Shown piece by piece: positions 20,531-30,105 of a DNA stretch of 30,105 bases. Each line of letters begins with the position of its first letter. Positions within the stretch are counted from its first letter, which is position 1. The notes under the pieces are model-generated. The model did not search any database. It saw only the letters and a program-made list of their open reading frames with translations, and was not told the origin of the DNA. Origin of the DNA: Priapulus caudatus (taxonomy: Eukaryota > Priapulida > Priapulimorpha > Priapulimorphida > Priapulidae). The stretch lies in contig NW_014577622.1 of NCBI RefSeq assembly GCF_000485595.1, forward strand, positions 58,928-89,032. The letters run 5' to 3'. The position numbers were made by a program, and so were the translations under genes.

Positions 20531-22138
20531 TAGTATACATATACCCATTCCTCTCACGCTCGTTCTCACACTCTTCAATCTCTTTTACTCGTGCTCTTTC
20601 GTACCCCTTCTTTCGGTTTCTCTTTTTCCCGAGCTATGATTCTGAAGGTCTCTTCCATGACTTCTATTCATCTCGTTCACTCGCTCGTGTCATCACTCGC
20701 CAAACTTCACATCCCTTCTTCACTTATGCCTCTCTACGCGTCTCTCTCTCCAACTTTCTATTTCTCTTACGCGTGCGAGTTTTCTTTCTTTATTTCTCCT
20801 TCTCTATTGTTGTTTCGCTCTGTCTCCAATACAGTTTCTGGCCCTCCTTCCGTTTCCTCTCATTTCCTTTTTACAGAGTGCGGATACAATACTGACTGAA
20901 TATCCTTTAATAAACCTAATGCTCCCACACTCACACGGTCAGGCACAGTCATATACAGACACACGTGCGATGCTATATTGTGTTAGTACTAGGTTTAAAA
21001 TACAAAGTGTGTTATTTAAATAATAGGATGTTTAAAAAGTTCAACGTAGGCTCTATCGCTTTTTTTCTTATTAAAAAATCGCGGGAAAATCTATAAATTA
21101 TCATTTTTTAAATGGCGGCTTTAAACTCTATATATAGTTCCAAGCGTAGAAAACATTTGTCTCCTCTCTGTATAGACAAATCTGTCATGGCAAAATTTAT
21201 CTTGACAAATCGGCGTCATCTTCGAGTATAAAAATCAATTATCAGTGTAGTCATCATGTCAGATAACGCAGAATAATTCCCCGATCGCCATTTTCTCAAG
21301 GAATGTGTTCTATAATCATAATGACAGCGTAAAAGTATATTACCATTATTAATTTTAAAATAATACGATCATAATATAAAGTTGATTCTACGATTAATTG
21401 TGATTATAAATGATTCATAATCATCAGCTCGAAAGTCTTTATGGATAATATACTTAATGTAGTCAATTATTCCTATTAATTGGTACGACTTGTAGATTGC
21501 TACCAACCGATTTAATTGCTACGAGTGGTTTGCGTCAATTGTAACCACACCAAATAACCACCGATCGCGTCGAGTCTCCAAAAGCACACACATCGGTACT
21601 TATAAGCTCGACTAAGAACTGCCGTGCTTAGAATGTCTGCTATTACTGTTCTACTGCATCATTACTGATCATTGTCCAGACGAACCCGTAATGTATAGAT
21701 CGAGTGCATTTCCGCCAACCTAGTGGATCTATTTCTAGCCATCCACACTAGTACACTTCACAGCGTGCGGGACACCTAATGTGCTAGTAAATGTGCATCA
21801 GCATAAAACCCTAGTAGCGTGCCATGCAGCCGGCAATATTCCGCTATGTATATTCGCATAGAGCGAAAGAATTCGCATGTTCATGCACGCATCATCATAT
21901 ACCTTTTAGGTTTTGACGCAAGCCGCGGTGCTCGCGACGACATTTAACGCACCGCCGAATTAACTCTCGGCTAAATGCAATTTGCCCGTTGCATTTCCAA
22001 CGCAAACCCACATTGAGATTTGCTATTAGAAATGTAATGAATGCAACGCAATTTTATATTACTCATTGGCTTCGCTGAAATCAAATTATAACCTGACATC
22101 TCTTGTTAACGTAATTCGCGTAGAGATAGCAAGCGAGA
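20531..22138. other. Unique AT-rich sequence
   Basis: Pyrimidine-rich to about 20880 (the 102-codon frame at 20591-20899 is Ser/Phe/Leu-rich and follows the bias), then AT-rich single-copy-looking DNA. A short terminus-like motif, taggatgtttaaaaagttc at 21026-21044, recalls insect DNA transposon ends, but I found no matching opposite end. Confidence 0.4.
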
Positions 22139-22298
22139 GTGAACTATATATCTACACCCCCCCCACACACATATATTTATGCGCCTATATATAGTTACTC
22201 CTCAGTGTTAAACAAAAGATGAGGCGCTGACAAAAACCCGCATCTGCTCTCAGCGTGCGTTCGCAGAGCAGAAACTAATAATAATGGGTGAGCGATGA

Positions 22299-22319
22299 TA
22301 ACAGCAGCAGAGCAGCACG

Positions 22320-22354
<35 letters not shown>

Positions 22355-22355
22355 T

Positions 22356-22431
<76 letters not shown>

Positions 22432-22432
22432 C
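22299..22432. repeat. (CAG)n/(TAG)n trinucleotide array
   Basis: About 130 bases of CAG with two TAG blocks (22340-22357, 22388-22393). Long frames appear on both strands (poly-Leu or poly-Ala on minus, poly-Ala/Val on plus). Read in the Gln frame, TAG would be a stop, so this does not look like a polyglutamine exon. Confidence 0.95.
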
Positions 22433-22445
22433 TAGCTACATCAAT

Positions 22446-22499
22446 AGCAGCAGTAATAATATATAATAATAATAATGATAATAATAATAATAAAATAAT
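22446..22499. repeat. (AAT)n trinucleotide array
   Basis: AATAAT/ATAATA repeats with single GAT interruptions, just downstream of the CAG array. Confidence 0.9.
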
Positions 22500-22964
22500 A
22501 TGGTATATTAAATATTGCGCCATTCCGTCAAGTGACGTCGCTATGGTGACGGATCCGACCATACTTGCTAGGAATGCGCATCATTTAGCTGGCAAACGTT
22601 TCGAGCGGAGTCTGGACCTTGAATCTGTGGTTATTTAGCATGAATAAAGTGCATAATGTGTATGCGACGTGGCTCTCTGAATATTTCTAATTAGGTTCCG
22701 TTCGATGCCTATTCAGGCCTGCTGTCTATGGGCGCCCTGTACTGTTGTACAGCACGTTTAGGTTACCTACCCAATAAAGAATGACGAAGAACTCCAAGTA
22801 AAAGGGTGAAGAAGTATAAAAGATTGTTGGCTTGCTACAGAGAGCCGTAGTCCTCAAAGAGATCATGTAGGCAACAGTACCATCGCAATGGATGCTAGCT
22901 GTCATAACCTCCTTCAATAGAGTCACAGAATTGTCACGCGTAATAGCAGAGCACTTTCGCAAAT

Positions 22965-22972
22965 CTCTAGCA
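22965..22972 (+). repeat. 8-bp target-site duplication, left (CTCTAGCA)
   Basis: Directly precedes the MITE terminus and is repeated exactly at 23172-23179. Confidence 0.95.
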
Positions 22973-23171
22973 CAAGGGGTTCTTAACCTGTAGTCCATGA
23001 ACCCCTTTTGGGTCCATGGATGGGCTTCAGGGGGTCCGTGAACCAGGCGCATAACAATTATTTAAATTTTATTTTCGCTAGCTGCTTATGTGCATTTATC
23101 TAGGGAGGTGCTTGTAGCTTTCACCAGATTCTCAAAGGGGTCCTTGACTCCTCCAAGGTTAAGAACTACTG
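22973..23171 (+). mobile_element. hAT-type MITE (199 bp)
   Basis: Starts CAAGGGGTTCTTAACCT and ends with AGGTTAAGAACTACTG, whose reverse complement is CAGTAGTTCTTAACCT; 13 of the 16 terminal bases match. It is flanked by the perfect 8-bp duplication CTCTAGCA. Subterminal GGGGTCC/GGACCCC-like motifs (near 23031 and 23138) also face each other as inverted repeats. The ends resemble the GGTTCTTAACC-type termini of widespread animal hAT MITEs (from memory). It has no coding capacity and needs a hAT transposase in trans. Confidence 0.93.
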
Positions 23172-23179
23172 CTCTAGCA
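23172..23179 (+). repeat. 8-bp target-site duplication, right (CTCTAGCA)
   Basis: Exact copy of 22965-22972, directly following the MITE right end. Confidence 0.95.
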
Positions 23180-23492
23180 GGTAGATACTTCCATAGGCAT
23201 CTGGCACGGAGAAACATACATAAGTCTCTAGTGAAACGATAAGCTTCCTCTGTCGCGTTGACTGCGGGATGTCTTTGGTCAAAGCATATCAGCTGCTATA
23301 CTCTCCCTCATCATAGTCACGGAATTGTCACACAGAGCGTCATGCGCAATAACGTCAATGTATATTGCCTGCGTGCTGACACATCGTCAATACATATCGG
23401 AGCGTAATGTAAGTAATGTGCGAGCATGTCCCGCAGGAACCTCACCCAATAAAGGAAAACGAAGAAGAAAGAGAAGGACGAGGAGGAAGAAG

Positions 23493-23662
23493 ATTGGTGT
23501 GTGTTGTTGTGTGTGTGTGTGTGCGTGCGTGCTGTGTTGGTTGTGTGTGTGTGTGAAAAGAGAGAGAGAGAGAGAGAGATCAGGAGAGAGAGAGAGAGAG
23601 AGTGTGTGTGGTGTTTGTGTGTGTGTGTTGTGTGTGTGTGTTGTGTGTGTGGGTGTGTGTGT
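23493..23662. repeat. Compound (GT)n(GA)n(GT)n microsatellite
   Basis: GT runs flank a GA core (about 23559-23602). The frames across it (Cys-Val and Arg-Glu on plus, Thr-His and Ser-Leu on minus) are artefacts. Confidence 0.96.
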
Positions 23663-24429
23663 TTATTCACCATTACAGTGTGGCCACAGTAACGGCGATA
23701 CTTACTTGTTGCTAGTTACTGGATTTCTGAGTGATTTAAACACGTAAATATAACGAGGTTGTTAAAACTAAACGTTGACATTTGCTTTGATTGTCCTCGT
23801 GCGGCAAATCAAATAAATTACCAAAATCTATTTGTACGAAAACTGAATCTTTAGCGCATAAAACTTTAAAGGCTGATACAATTACGGGTTCGATCATAAA
23901 ACTGATGCGATGTGGCGATTTGATTTTCACGTACGTTAAATGGATGAACACGTAACATTAACGTTAACCAACCCGAAATACAAACTTTCGCCTCGATCTG
24001 CTGCTGTAACATAACGTATATCATAGTAGATAATAGGAACTTCGCCTATTATCTACTCCTGAAGTATATGTTAGTGCTTAAAGCACGTGTTTTGGCGAGC
24101 ATGTGGATTAAGTAGATGAGATTTGGTTCGCTATTTTCACATCAACATATCAACCAGGAGTGAATCAATAAAGAAGTCTCCTATATTCACTTTCGATATC
24201 AACTACATACAATGTTATTAATTTGTAATATTATTGAATTAAAAAAAGAAGTTCAAGACAAGTGTTATAAAAACGAATTTTTCCAAGTTTCCTCGCCAAC
24301 TATATAAAATAGAAATAATTTAAATATCAAAGGTCCAGTACTACTCATTACAAAGCACTAGCAAAGGCAGCGTCTTACATCTGTGTTCCGCCTGACTCAC
24401 CAGCGTAATGCAACATTTGAATATTGTGC
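23663..24429. other. Unique AT-rich sequence
   Basis: About 770 bases with no recognisable gene. It contains a perfect hairpin at 24025-24057, listed separately. Confidence 0.5.
24025..24057. repeat. Perfect 13-bp-stem inverted repeat
   Basis: AGTAGATAATAGG (24025-24037) and CCTATTATCTACT (24045-24057) are exact reverse complements around the 7-base loop AACTTCG. It is isolated in unique DNA, with no T-run or gene that would make it a terminator. Confidence 0.9.
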
Positions 24430-24470
24430 GATATTATATAATATATATATAATAGATATATAATATACAT
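24430..24470. repeat. (TA)n-rich tract
   Basis: Alternating TA with ATAG interruptions, leading towards the GATA array. Confidence 0.85.
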
Positions 24471-24540
24471 ATCGACAAAAGTGCGGAGACTAAAGAGAAA
24501 ATACGTGAGACGTGCGAGATAGCTTGAGAAAGAAATAAAT

Positions 24541-24831
24541 AGGATAGATAGAAGATAGATAAGATAGATAGATAGATAAATAGATTATATTATAGTATAG
24601 AAGATAGATTAGATAGATAGATGGACTAAATAGATCAGATAGATAGATAGATAAATAATAGATAGATAGTTTCAGATAGATAGCTATATAAATAGATAGA
24701 ATAGATAGATAGATGATAGATAGATAGAATAGATAGATAGATAGATAAGAAGATTGGGGGAGATACGATAGATAGATAGATAGATAGATAGAAAATAGAT
24801 TAGATACGATATAGATAGATAGATGAGAATA

Positions 24832-24866
<35 letters not shown>

Positions 24867-25333
24867 TATAATAGATAGATAGCTAGATAGATAGATAATA
24901 TCGATAGATAAGATAGATAGATAATAAGATAGATAGATAGATAGATAGATAGATATATAGATGATAGATAGATAAAAGATAGTTAAATATTATAGATAGA
25001 TAATAGATAGATAGATATTATACGAGTAGGTACGATTAGATAAATAGATAATATATGATATATAGATATGATAAATAGATAGATAGATAGCAATAAATAG
25101 AATAGAAAAAAAAAGATAGATACGATAGATAGATAACACCAATAGATAGATAGAAGATATAGATTCAGATAGATAGATAGGTAGATAGATAGGATAGATC
25201 GATATATATATATAATAGATAATAGATAGAATAGATAAATAGATCATGATAATAGATAGATAGATAGATTAGATAGAATAGATAGCTAGATATATAATAG
25301 AATAGATAGATTAGCTAGATATATAGATAGATA
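24541..25333. repeat. Long (GATA)n tetranucleotide array
   Basis: About 800 bases of GATA/AGAT with frequent AATA, ATAATA and ACGATA interruptions and many short phase shifts. It is the longest simple repeat in the window. The Ile/Tyr/Ser/Leu-rich minus frame at 24990-25247 is an artefact. Confidence 0.97.
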
Positions 25334-25425
25334 AGAAGAGAGCAGTGAATAGAGGAGAGAGAGAGAAAGAGAGAGAGGAGAGAGAGAAAGAAAAGAAAAG
25401 AGAAGAAGAAGAGTGGAAGAGAGCG
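25334..25425. repeat. GA-rich tract
   Basis: GAGAGA/GAAAG repeats continuous with the end of the GATA array. The 75-codon plus frame at 25345-25572 begins in this repeat (Arg/Glu-rich) and ends in unique DNA without a recognisable domain. Confidence 0.9.
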
Positions 25426-25854
25426 GAAGCTAAAATTTTGATTCTAGCAAGAAGGCTAAGTCTTCGCAGCAATGCCATCCTAAACGAGGACACATTTATT
25501 CGCGCGCGAACTTTCTCCAGCTACACAGGCGCACTTGCCCTCGCTGTTCGACATGGGTCTATATACCCTTAGGTAGGCATTGCTACGCGGATCGAAGCTT
25601 TCACGTCGCTAGTTAGCTGCTCTTATATCAAACCAATATTTGCCAATCTGCATGTGGCCCGTGAGTTTAATCGATTCTACTCGGCATACGCGGAGAGAGA
25701 ATATCTACTTTAGCATCCCACTATGTACGTAAATCTCGGCATGATGGGCTGGATGATGGGTTTATGACCCCGATGGCAAGTAGCTGGTGACAATGAATGG
25801 CCGCTATGCAAACGCTTATAATGCAGCGCATATAATGCAAGCTTCGGCTATAAT
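25426..25854. other. Unique spacer
   Basis: Non-repetitive DNA between the GA tract and the CA/CAGA arrays; no gene recognised. Confidence 0.5.
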
Positions 25855-26152
25855 ACACACGCACACGCACATGCACACGCACACACGCGCACACTTGCGC
25901 GCGCACAGACAAACAGACAAACAGACAAACAGACAAACAGACAAACAGACAAACAGACAAACAGACAAACAGACCAGACAACAGACAAACAGACAAACAG
26001 ACAGACAGAACAGACAGACAAGACAGACCAGACAGCAGCAAGACAGACAAGACAACAGACAGAAGCAGACAGTACAGACAGAACGACAGACAAACAGACA
26101 GCGACAGACAGACAGACAGAACAGAAAGATGACAGACAGACAGACAGACAGA
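25855..26152. repeat. CA/CG-rich lead followed by (CAGACAAA)n and (CAGA)n array
   Basis: CACACG units to about 25905, then a regular octamer CAGACAAA (nine or so copies to about 25972), then CAGACAGA and CAGACAAGA variants decaying to the right. Frames on both strands (Gln/Thr/Asp/Arg-rich, Cys/Leu/Ser/Val-rich) are artefacts. Confidence 0.96.
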
Positions 26153-26229
26153 TGTTCTCCTCCGCCTAAGTTCTGATTAACATAAGGTTTCTCGACGCTA
26201 CGGTAGATTTTCCTCTCCTCGCCATCATC

Positions 26230-26266
26230 TTCTCTCCTCTCTCTCTCTATATATATATATATATAG
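26230..26266. repeat. Compound (CT)n(TA)n microsatellite
   Basis: A short CT run passes directly into alternating TA. Confidence 0.93.
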
Positions 26267-26328
26267 TAACTATAAAGTACCTATTAATATAATGATATTA
26301 ATATATATTTATGTATGCGTGTGATGGT

Positions 26329-26341
26329 GGGGGGGGGGGGG
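26329..26341 (+). repeat. Poly-G run (13 G)
   Basis: Thirteen consecutive G on the plus strand in otherwise AT-rich DNA, preceded by GTGATGGT. The true length is uncertain because homopolymers are error-prone. Confidence 0.9.
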
Positions 26342-27398
26342 AGAAAATATACGCATTTTTACGCTGCGAGGGATATTCATAAACTCATGCGATATTACGT
26401 GACATTATATGACTGCTATATTTTCATATTCCATATATACGATATACATATTTTGATTGGTTGATCTGCAGTGTGGGACATGTTTTTCTACTCTCTAGAT
26501 AGAGTTATCTCACATACAGTGTATACAGCACAGTGTAAGAACCCGGTAGGGGACAAGTATGCAGAATCAATGATCTCATACTCTGAGTGATAATATAAAT
26601 GTATTATACTGAGATCGCGTTGTCAACAAATAATATCGACCAATCGGAAGCATAATCCGTTTTTAGCTGGTACAATTACCCGATATAATTACATATCGGA
26701 TGGTATGTGAAGAAAAGGTACTTGAATGAGATATTATGTATCTCATACTCTCTCCATTTGTTAACGGGAGATAGCTGCATCGCTCGTATTAGATAATCTG
26801 TTCCCAGGACAAACATAACCTTATAATACCACACTACAGATCTAGCAATCAAAATGTGCTATTTTGAGGTCAAGAGATTGGCAAATCAGCAAATCAACCA
26901 ATGAGATACTTCGCTGAAATATCAAATATCTGGGTCCTACGCCTCTCTAACCGCGACCCGAGAGCCTTTCGAGATGGAATGTGGGAAAAGGGTTAGCGCG
27001 ATGGAGATTACATCTCACCCTAGCTACGCTAATAATGATTCCCATTGAAGATGAATTACCCATTATTCGCGTGAGATACACCGGTCAAATAGAGCAGTGG
27101 TTACACCTCACTCTCTCAAGCGTGTGCCGCAGGCAACAGTGATTAGCCTACGTCTATTGAAGTTAGTCGGTTATTAATAATTCATCGGTATTATTTTCAG
27201 ATATCGATGACTAGACTAAGTGTGTCACGAAGAAGCCATATTCGCCTCGCGTCGTCGGCTATAATACGTATCTTTACACGCTATAGCTCAAGCGTTTAAA
27301 GTGTTTTTTTCCGCTAATTTCTTTTTTCCCCGTCAGTATATGCATCTTACGTAGCTCGAACTACACGAGCCGTTTATCAAATTTGATTAAATTTTGAA
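26342..27398. other. Unique AT-rich sequence with short inverted repeats
   Basis: About 1 kb of AT-rich DNA. GATCTCA (26572-26578) and TGAGATC (26610-26616) enclose a smaller ATAATA/TATTAT stem, and gagataTTATGtatctc lies near 26729. No gene recognised. Confidence 0.5.
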
Positions 27399-27626
27399 AT
27401 GTTGCCGAGACACCGCCTTAGGCTATATCCTCGATCAATAACGGTAAAAGCGCAAGACGAAACTGGACTCGACCGATTCTTCGCGCCAATTTTTACAGCA
27501 ACTTTAAGTGAGATGTGCAATAAGTTTGAACGAGAGGCAACGAGCTCTCAGTGCTTTCTAGACGAGGAGACGGAATACGAATACGACGGCGTATCGAGAG
27601 ATCGAGTGAATGAAATAGTTAGATAA
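27399..27626 (+). CDS. Hypothetical 75-codon open frame, unassigned
   Basis: Starts MLPRHRLRLYPRS and ends RDRVNEIVR. Composition is balanced, with an acidic patch (DEETEYEYDG), and does not come from a simple repeat, unlike nearly all other frames here. There is no signal peptide, membrane segment or recognisable domain, and no counterpart elsewhere in the window. It could be a small exon or chance; a random frame of this length is not unusual. Confidence 0.15.
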   Translation: MLPRHRLRLYPRSITVKAQDETGLDRFFAPIFTATLSEMCNKFEREATSSQCFLDEETEYEYDGVSRDRVNEIVR

Positions 27627-28257
27627 CAAACTTAACGAGCCGAGTCGAAATATTTAGTATAGCAAGCATATGCCTGTAACTCTCAAAAACTTCTAAAATC
27701 GGAAAGGCAGCTGATATCTCTGGCCAGGCGCAGATATATTCGCTACCTATATAAAACTCGTTCATCGTCGGTCACAATAATAGGCATACCTCTCGCACAC
27801 GACGCTGCAGTCCTGGTATGACGTCACCGGATATCCGTTTACACGTAACTCTGGCAACGTCCCAATCGGACCAATCCGACACTAGGCAGTCATGTGGGAC
27901 GATGCATGTTCTCATCTCCTCTCCGTGTTGGCCGGCTGTGGGCGAACGACAGGAACTGGAAGAAAAATGTAGTTACGCCTGGTACGTTAATGATCTCTCT
28001 CTACTCTAATTATCTCCCTTAGGGTCCTAATGGTGCCTAGTCCTTAAGGTGACGCAGACGGAGGCAGGCCAGACTCGATACGTACACGTTTGTGGCTGAC
28101 TGTAATGTCGAAAGAAGTCTACAGTCAGCAGCATTAGTGCAACTACAAGGAGCGGAAACTACGTAAAGCGAAATCCTATATAGCGTGAGGAGGCGCCCTG
28201 CGATCACGTAATGCTGGATGACTTCGAGTTCATTAGAAGAGGAAGCGCTGAAAGAGA
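27627..28257. other. Unique sequence, no gene recognised
   Basis: Mixed-composition, CpG-containing DNA. A 63-codon frame (27818-28009) has no recognisable feature. Confidence 0.5.
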
Positions 28258-28442
28258 CGTAAAAGTGAGAGAGAAGAGCGCGAGAAAGTAAGAGAGCGCG
28301 AGAGAGTGCGAAATAGAGTGAGAGGCTGAGAAAGAGCGCGCGCGGGGGAGAGAGAGCGAGAGATAGAGAGCGCGCGCAGGAGAAAGAGAGAGAGCGTGCG
28401 CAGGCGAAAGAGAGAGAGAGAGAGAGAGCGTGCTCAGGCGAA

Positions 28443-28475
<33 letters not shown>

Positions 28476-28483
28476 GAATTGCG
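28258..28483. repeat. GA-rich minisatellite with GCGC/GTGC-CAGGCG units
   Basis: GA runs are punctuated by recurring GCGCGCAGG-AGAAAG, GCGTGCGCAGGCGAAAG and GCGTGCTCAGGCGAAAG blocks at about 28370, 28394 and 28428. The spacing is roughly 25-40 bases, set by the length of each GA run. It ends in GAGCGAGCGAGC. Confidence 0.92.
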
Positions 28484-28896
28484 TCACTTGACTTTTAGCC
28501 ACAGCTCCAGCCACCCTTCATTTCCTGGTGCCATCCGCCCACTGCATTCCGGGCCGGCTAAACCGATGAAGAGCGTGCACGTCTTTAGAAATTATCATGT
28601 CCTTAACACAATTTCCTAGTTAATTGACCGACGTTCTCGCACCGATGACATTTAATGCCAAATGGGTGTGTGGTGATGCCGATTAAATTAGACGAATTTT
28701 TAGTAACTGCGCCCGGTGTTATTAAATTCCAATCGTTTGCCTCCGCTTGACCTGCAGCAGACAGTATAATGTAGAATTCGACACACATTTCCTTTTTAGG
28801 TACATTACTGGGTTTAAAAAATAATAACGCACGTACACATGTCGAATAGTGATATAACCAGCACGCGGGTACTTGCAGCACAAGGGTTCTGTTTAC
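28484..28896. other. Unique sequence
   Basis: No repeat. A 92-codon minus frame (28603-28881) has varied composition but no recognisable domain or splice context. Confidence 0.4.
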
Positions 28897-28942
28897 CGCA
28901 GGATTTTGTCTCCGCAGATTTTGTCTCCGCAGATTTTGTCTC
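28897..28942 (+). repeat. Three tandem copies of a 15-bp unit (CCGCAGATTTTGTCT)
   Basis: The first copy has one extra G (CCGCAGGATTTTGTCT); the second and third are identical. On minus it reads in frame as repeated AETKS, but no surrounding gene is evident. Confidence 0.9.
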
Positions 28943-29922
28943 GCGTGATGTTTGCGGACCGACTATATTCAATACATTTATGCCGGGTTTACACATATTC
29001 TATATATAACTATAGCACTACTAAACATAAAGAGAGCTTTTGTGTATTTCGATTGGTAATATATAGAGAATTGATACATCTTGCACTGAATAGCGGCATT
29101 TTCAGCGCATCGCTTTTCAGAATATGAGCTACTCTAGTGACCGACTAGGTGTCATTATCGATAAATGGCTTCAGTGGAAACCTTAGATGGAATGTACGTT
29201 ATGGAGCGGAGAAGAAGATTTCGCGAAGCAATTACGTGAAATCTACAGCCGAAAATTATACATGACGTCACTACAAGAAATAAAAATCGCGACGAAAACT
29301 TCTATTAGATTATCGACGTGCGTGCATTTAAATGCTTGTAACGAATGATAATTAACAGGTTTCATCATTAATTGACACACGTCGCATGCGTATAGACAAC
29401 CAAAATACATGGCCTATGGCAAAAATTATGGAATTATATCACAGTTCCAACCAAACTAAAAGCTTCGTTAAATTATAATTTACGTCTAAAATAAAAATGC
29501 GTCGATTGCAATAGAGAATTTGATTACGATAGTTAACGCATCTATATGTTATTTTGGTGAAAGAAAAGTGTACGCATATTCAACAAAAGTTGTTAACGTC
29601 TTTCTTTCAATAAAGCACGAATGACCTCATTCCTGGCACGCGGTGAACAGTGGTTCCGAATTCACATCGCGCAACAATAAGCATTTTATTACGCATCGCA
29701 CACAAATAAATCTTTTATTTAACAGCTGCATGCTGCGGTTCGAATCGCTGTTGCGAAATGCATTGGCGGTCCCTCCTGTGCTATGCAAATCACAATATAT
29801 GTGATCGATTTTAATGTGGTGTTGAGAAGGAACTGGCGAGGCGACTGGACGTCAGTGTCATCATATCTATACGACGTGACTTGCCTCGCTATGATCGTAA
29901 CTCTATAAGTGCAAATTTCACA
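28943..29922. other. Unique AT-rich sequence
   Basis: Nearly 1 kb with no gene. A tRNA B-box-like GGTTCGAATCG occurs at about 29738, without a matching A box. Confidence 0.5.
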
Positions 29923-30008
29923 GAAACAAAATGCGAAATCCCTCTCCTCTCTCGTCCTCTAACTCCCTCCAGCGCGTTCTCCCTCATTGCGAAACAAAAT
30001 GCGAAATC
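29923..30008 (+). repeat. Direct repeat of an 18-bp sequence, 68 bp apart
   Basis: GAAACAAAATGCGAAATC occurs exactly at 29923-29940 and 29991-30008, and each copy is followed by CT-rich sequence. It looks like a short tandem duplication at the edge of the CT array. Confidence 0.92.
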
Positions 30009-30024
30009 TCTCTCTCTCTCTCTT

Positions 30025-30105
<81 letters not shown>
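30008..30105. repeat. (CT)n microsatellite running off the window end
   Basis: Nearly perfect CT for about 100 bases with one TTTCTTTC interruption; its true extent beyond the window is unknown. Confidence 0.97.

Larger units (their letters stand above)
22726..23480 (-). pseudogene. Unidentified decayed minus-strand reading frame split by a hAT MITE
   Basis: Ignoring the inserted MITE and one TSD (207 bases, exactly 69 codons), a single minus frame is open from about 23295 to the stop at 22726, roughly 121 codons. It passes through the empty insertion site in frame (LWKYLPAR then DLRKCSAIT). Further upstream the frame is lost by shifts near 23290 and 23345, with open stretches containing CDNSVTMMRESIA and FFVFLYWVRFLR. 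These resemble RDNSVTLLKEV and FFVILYWVG in the downstream part, so the sequence contains diverged internal repeats. I do not recognise the family. It could be a dead gene, a decayed repeat element or chance. Confidence 0.3.

Noticed and set aside
21026-21300. DNA transposon end (taggatgtttaaaaagttc)
   Set aside because: No matching inverted end or target-site duplication found within about 1 kb.
22250-22638. Poly-Leu and poly-Ala/Val frames of 60-116 codons
   Set aside because: They come from the CAG/TAG microsatellite and overlap on opposite strands; no domain lies outside the repeat.
24025-24057. Rho-independent terminator
   Set aside because: No following T-run and no gene; the DNA is not bacterial.
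29690-29765. Possible tRNA or tRNA-derived SINE because of GGTTCGAATCG near 29738
   Set aside because: No A box, no acceptor or anticodon stem pairing at the right spacing, and no tail.

Overview
This window reads as a non-coding, repeat-dominated stretch of animal nuclear DNA. It has no bacterial gene organisation and no operons, and I can recognise no complete protein-coding gene. The unique stretches are moderately AT-rich but full of CpG (for example 12250-12480), which fits a lightly methylated invertebrate genome. Together with very long dinucleotide arrays and TTAGG-like degenerate tracts, this makes an insect, perhaps a hymenopteran such as an ant, my best guess. No host gene confirms that. 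Most long open frames lie in simple repeats (CA, GA, GATA, CAG, GGACTC) and are artefacts of period and composition.

Layout. 1-3070: unique DNA with GT, GA, CT, TA and CA arrays. 3071-10301: a direct tandem duplication of a ~3.6 kb unit (copy 1 3071-6699, copy 2 from 6700) whose copies differ mainly by 1-2 nt indels. Copy 2 carries a complete non-autonomous hAT-type DNA transposon (9543-10301) with TIRs, a perfect 8-bp target-site duplication (TSD), a perfect 17-bp-stem hairpin inside the left TIR and a GGACTC hexamer array at the right end. Copy 1 carries the same element without its right end. 10302-13410: mostly unique sequence ending in large CA arrays. 13411-20400: a second family of partial duplications (13505-14612 matches 18027-20357; 14688-15045 matches 16270-16925), containing a CT minisatellite with three identical 38-bp cores and a 10-N gap (15439-15448). 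20531-22298: unique AT-rich DNA. 22299-22500: CAG/TAG and AAT arrays. 22726-23480: a decayed minus-strand reading frame split by a 199-bp hAT MITE with a perfect 8-bp TSD. 24541-26341: a long run of GATA, GA, CAGACAAA, TA and poly-G arrays. 26342-30105: mostly unique DNA with a GA/GCGC minisatellite, a 15-bp triplet repeat and a terminal CT array.

Nothing here works together as a pathway. The most solid biology is the two hAT-type elements, both supported by TIRs and 8-bp TSDs read directly from the sequence. The most important caution is that the duplicated blocks differ in an indel-dominated way typical of unpolished long reads or unmerged haplotypes. Both the duplications and any broken reading frames may therefore partly be assembly artefacts.
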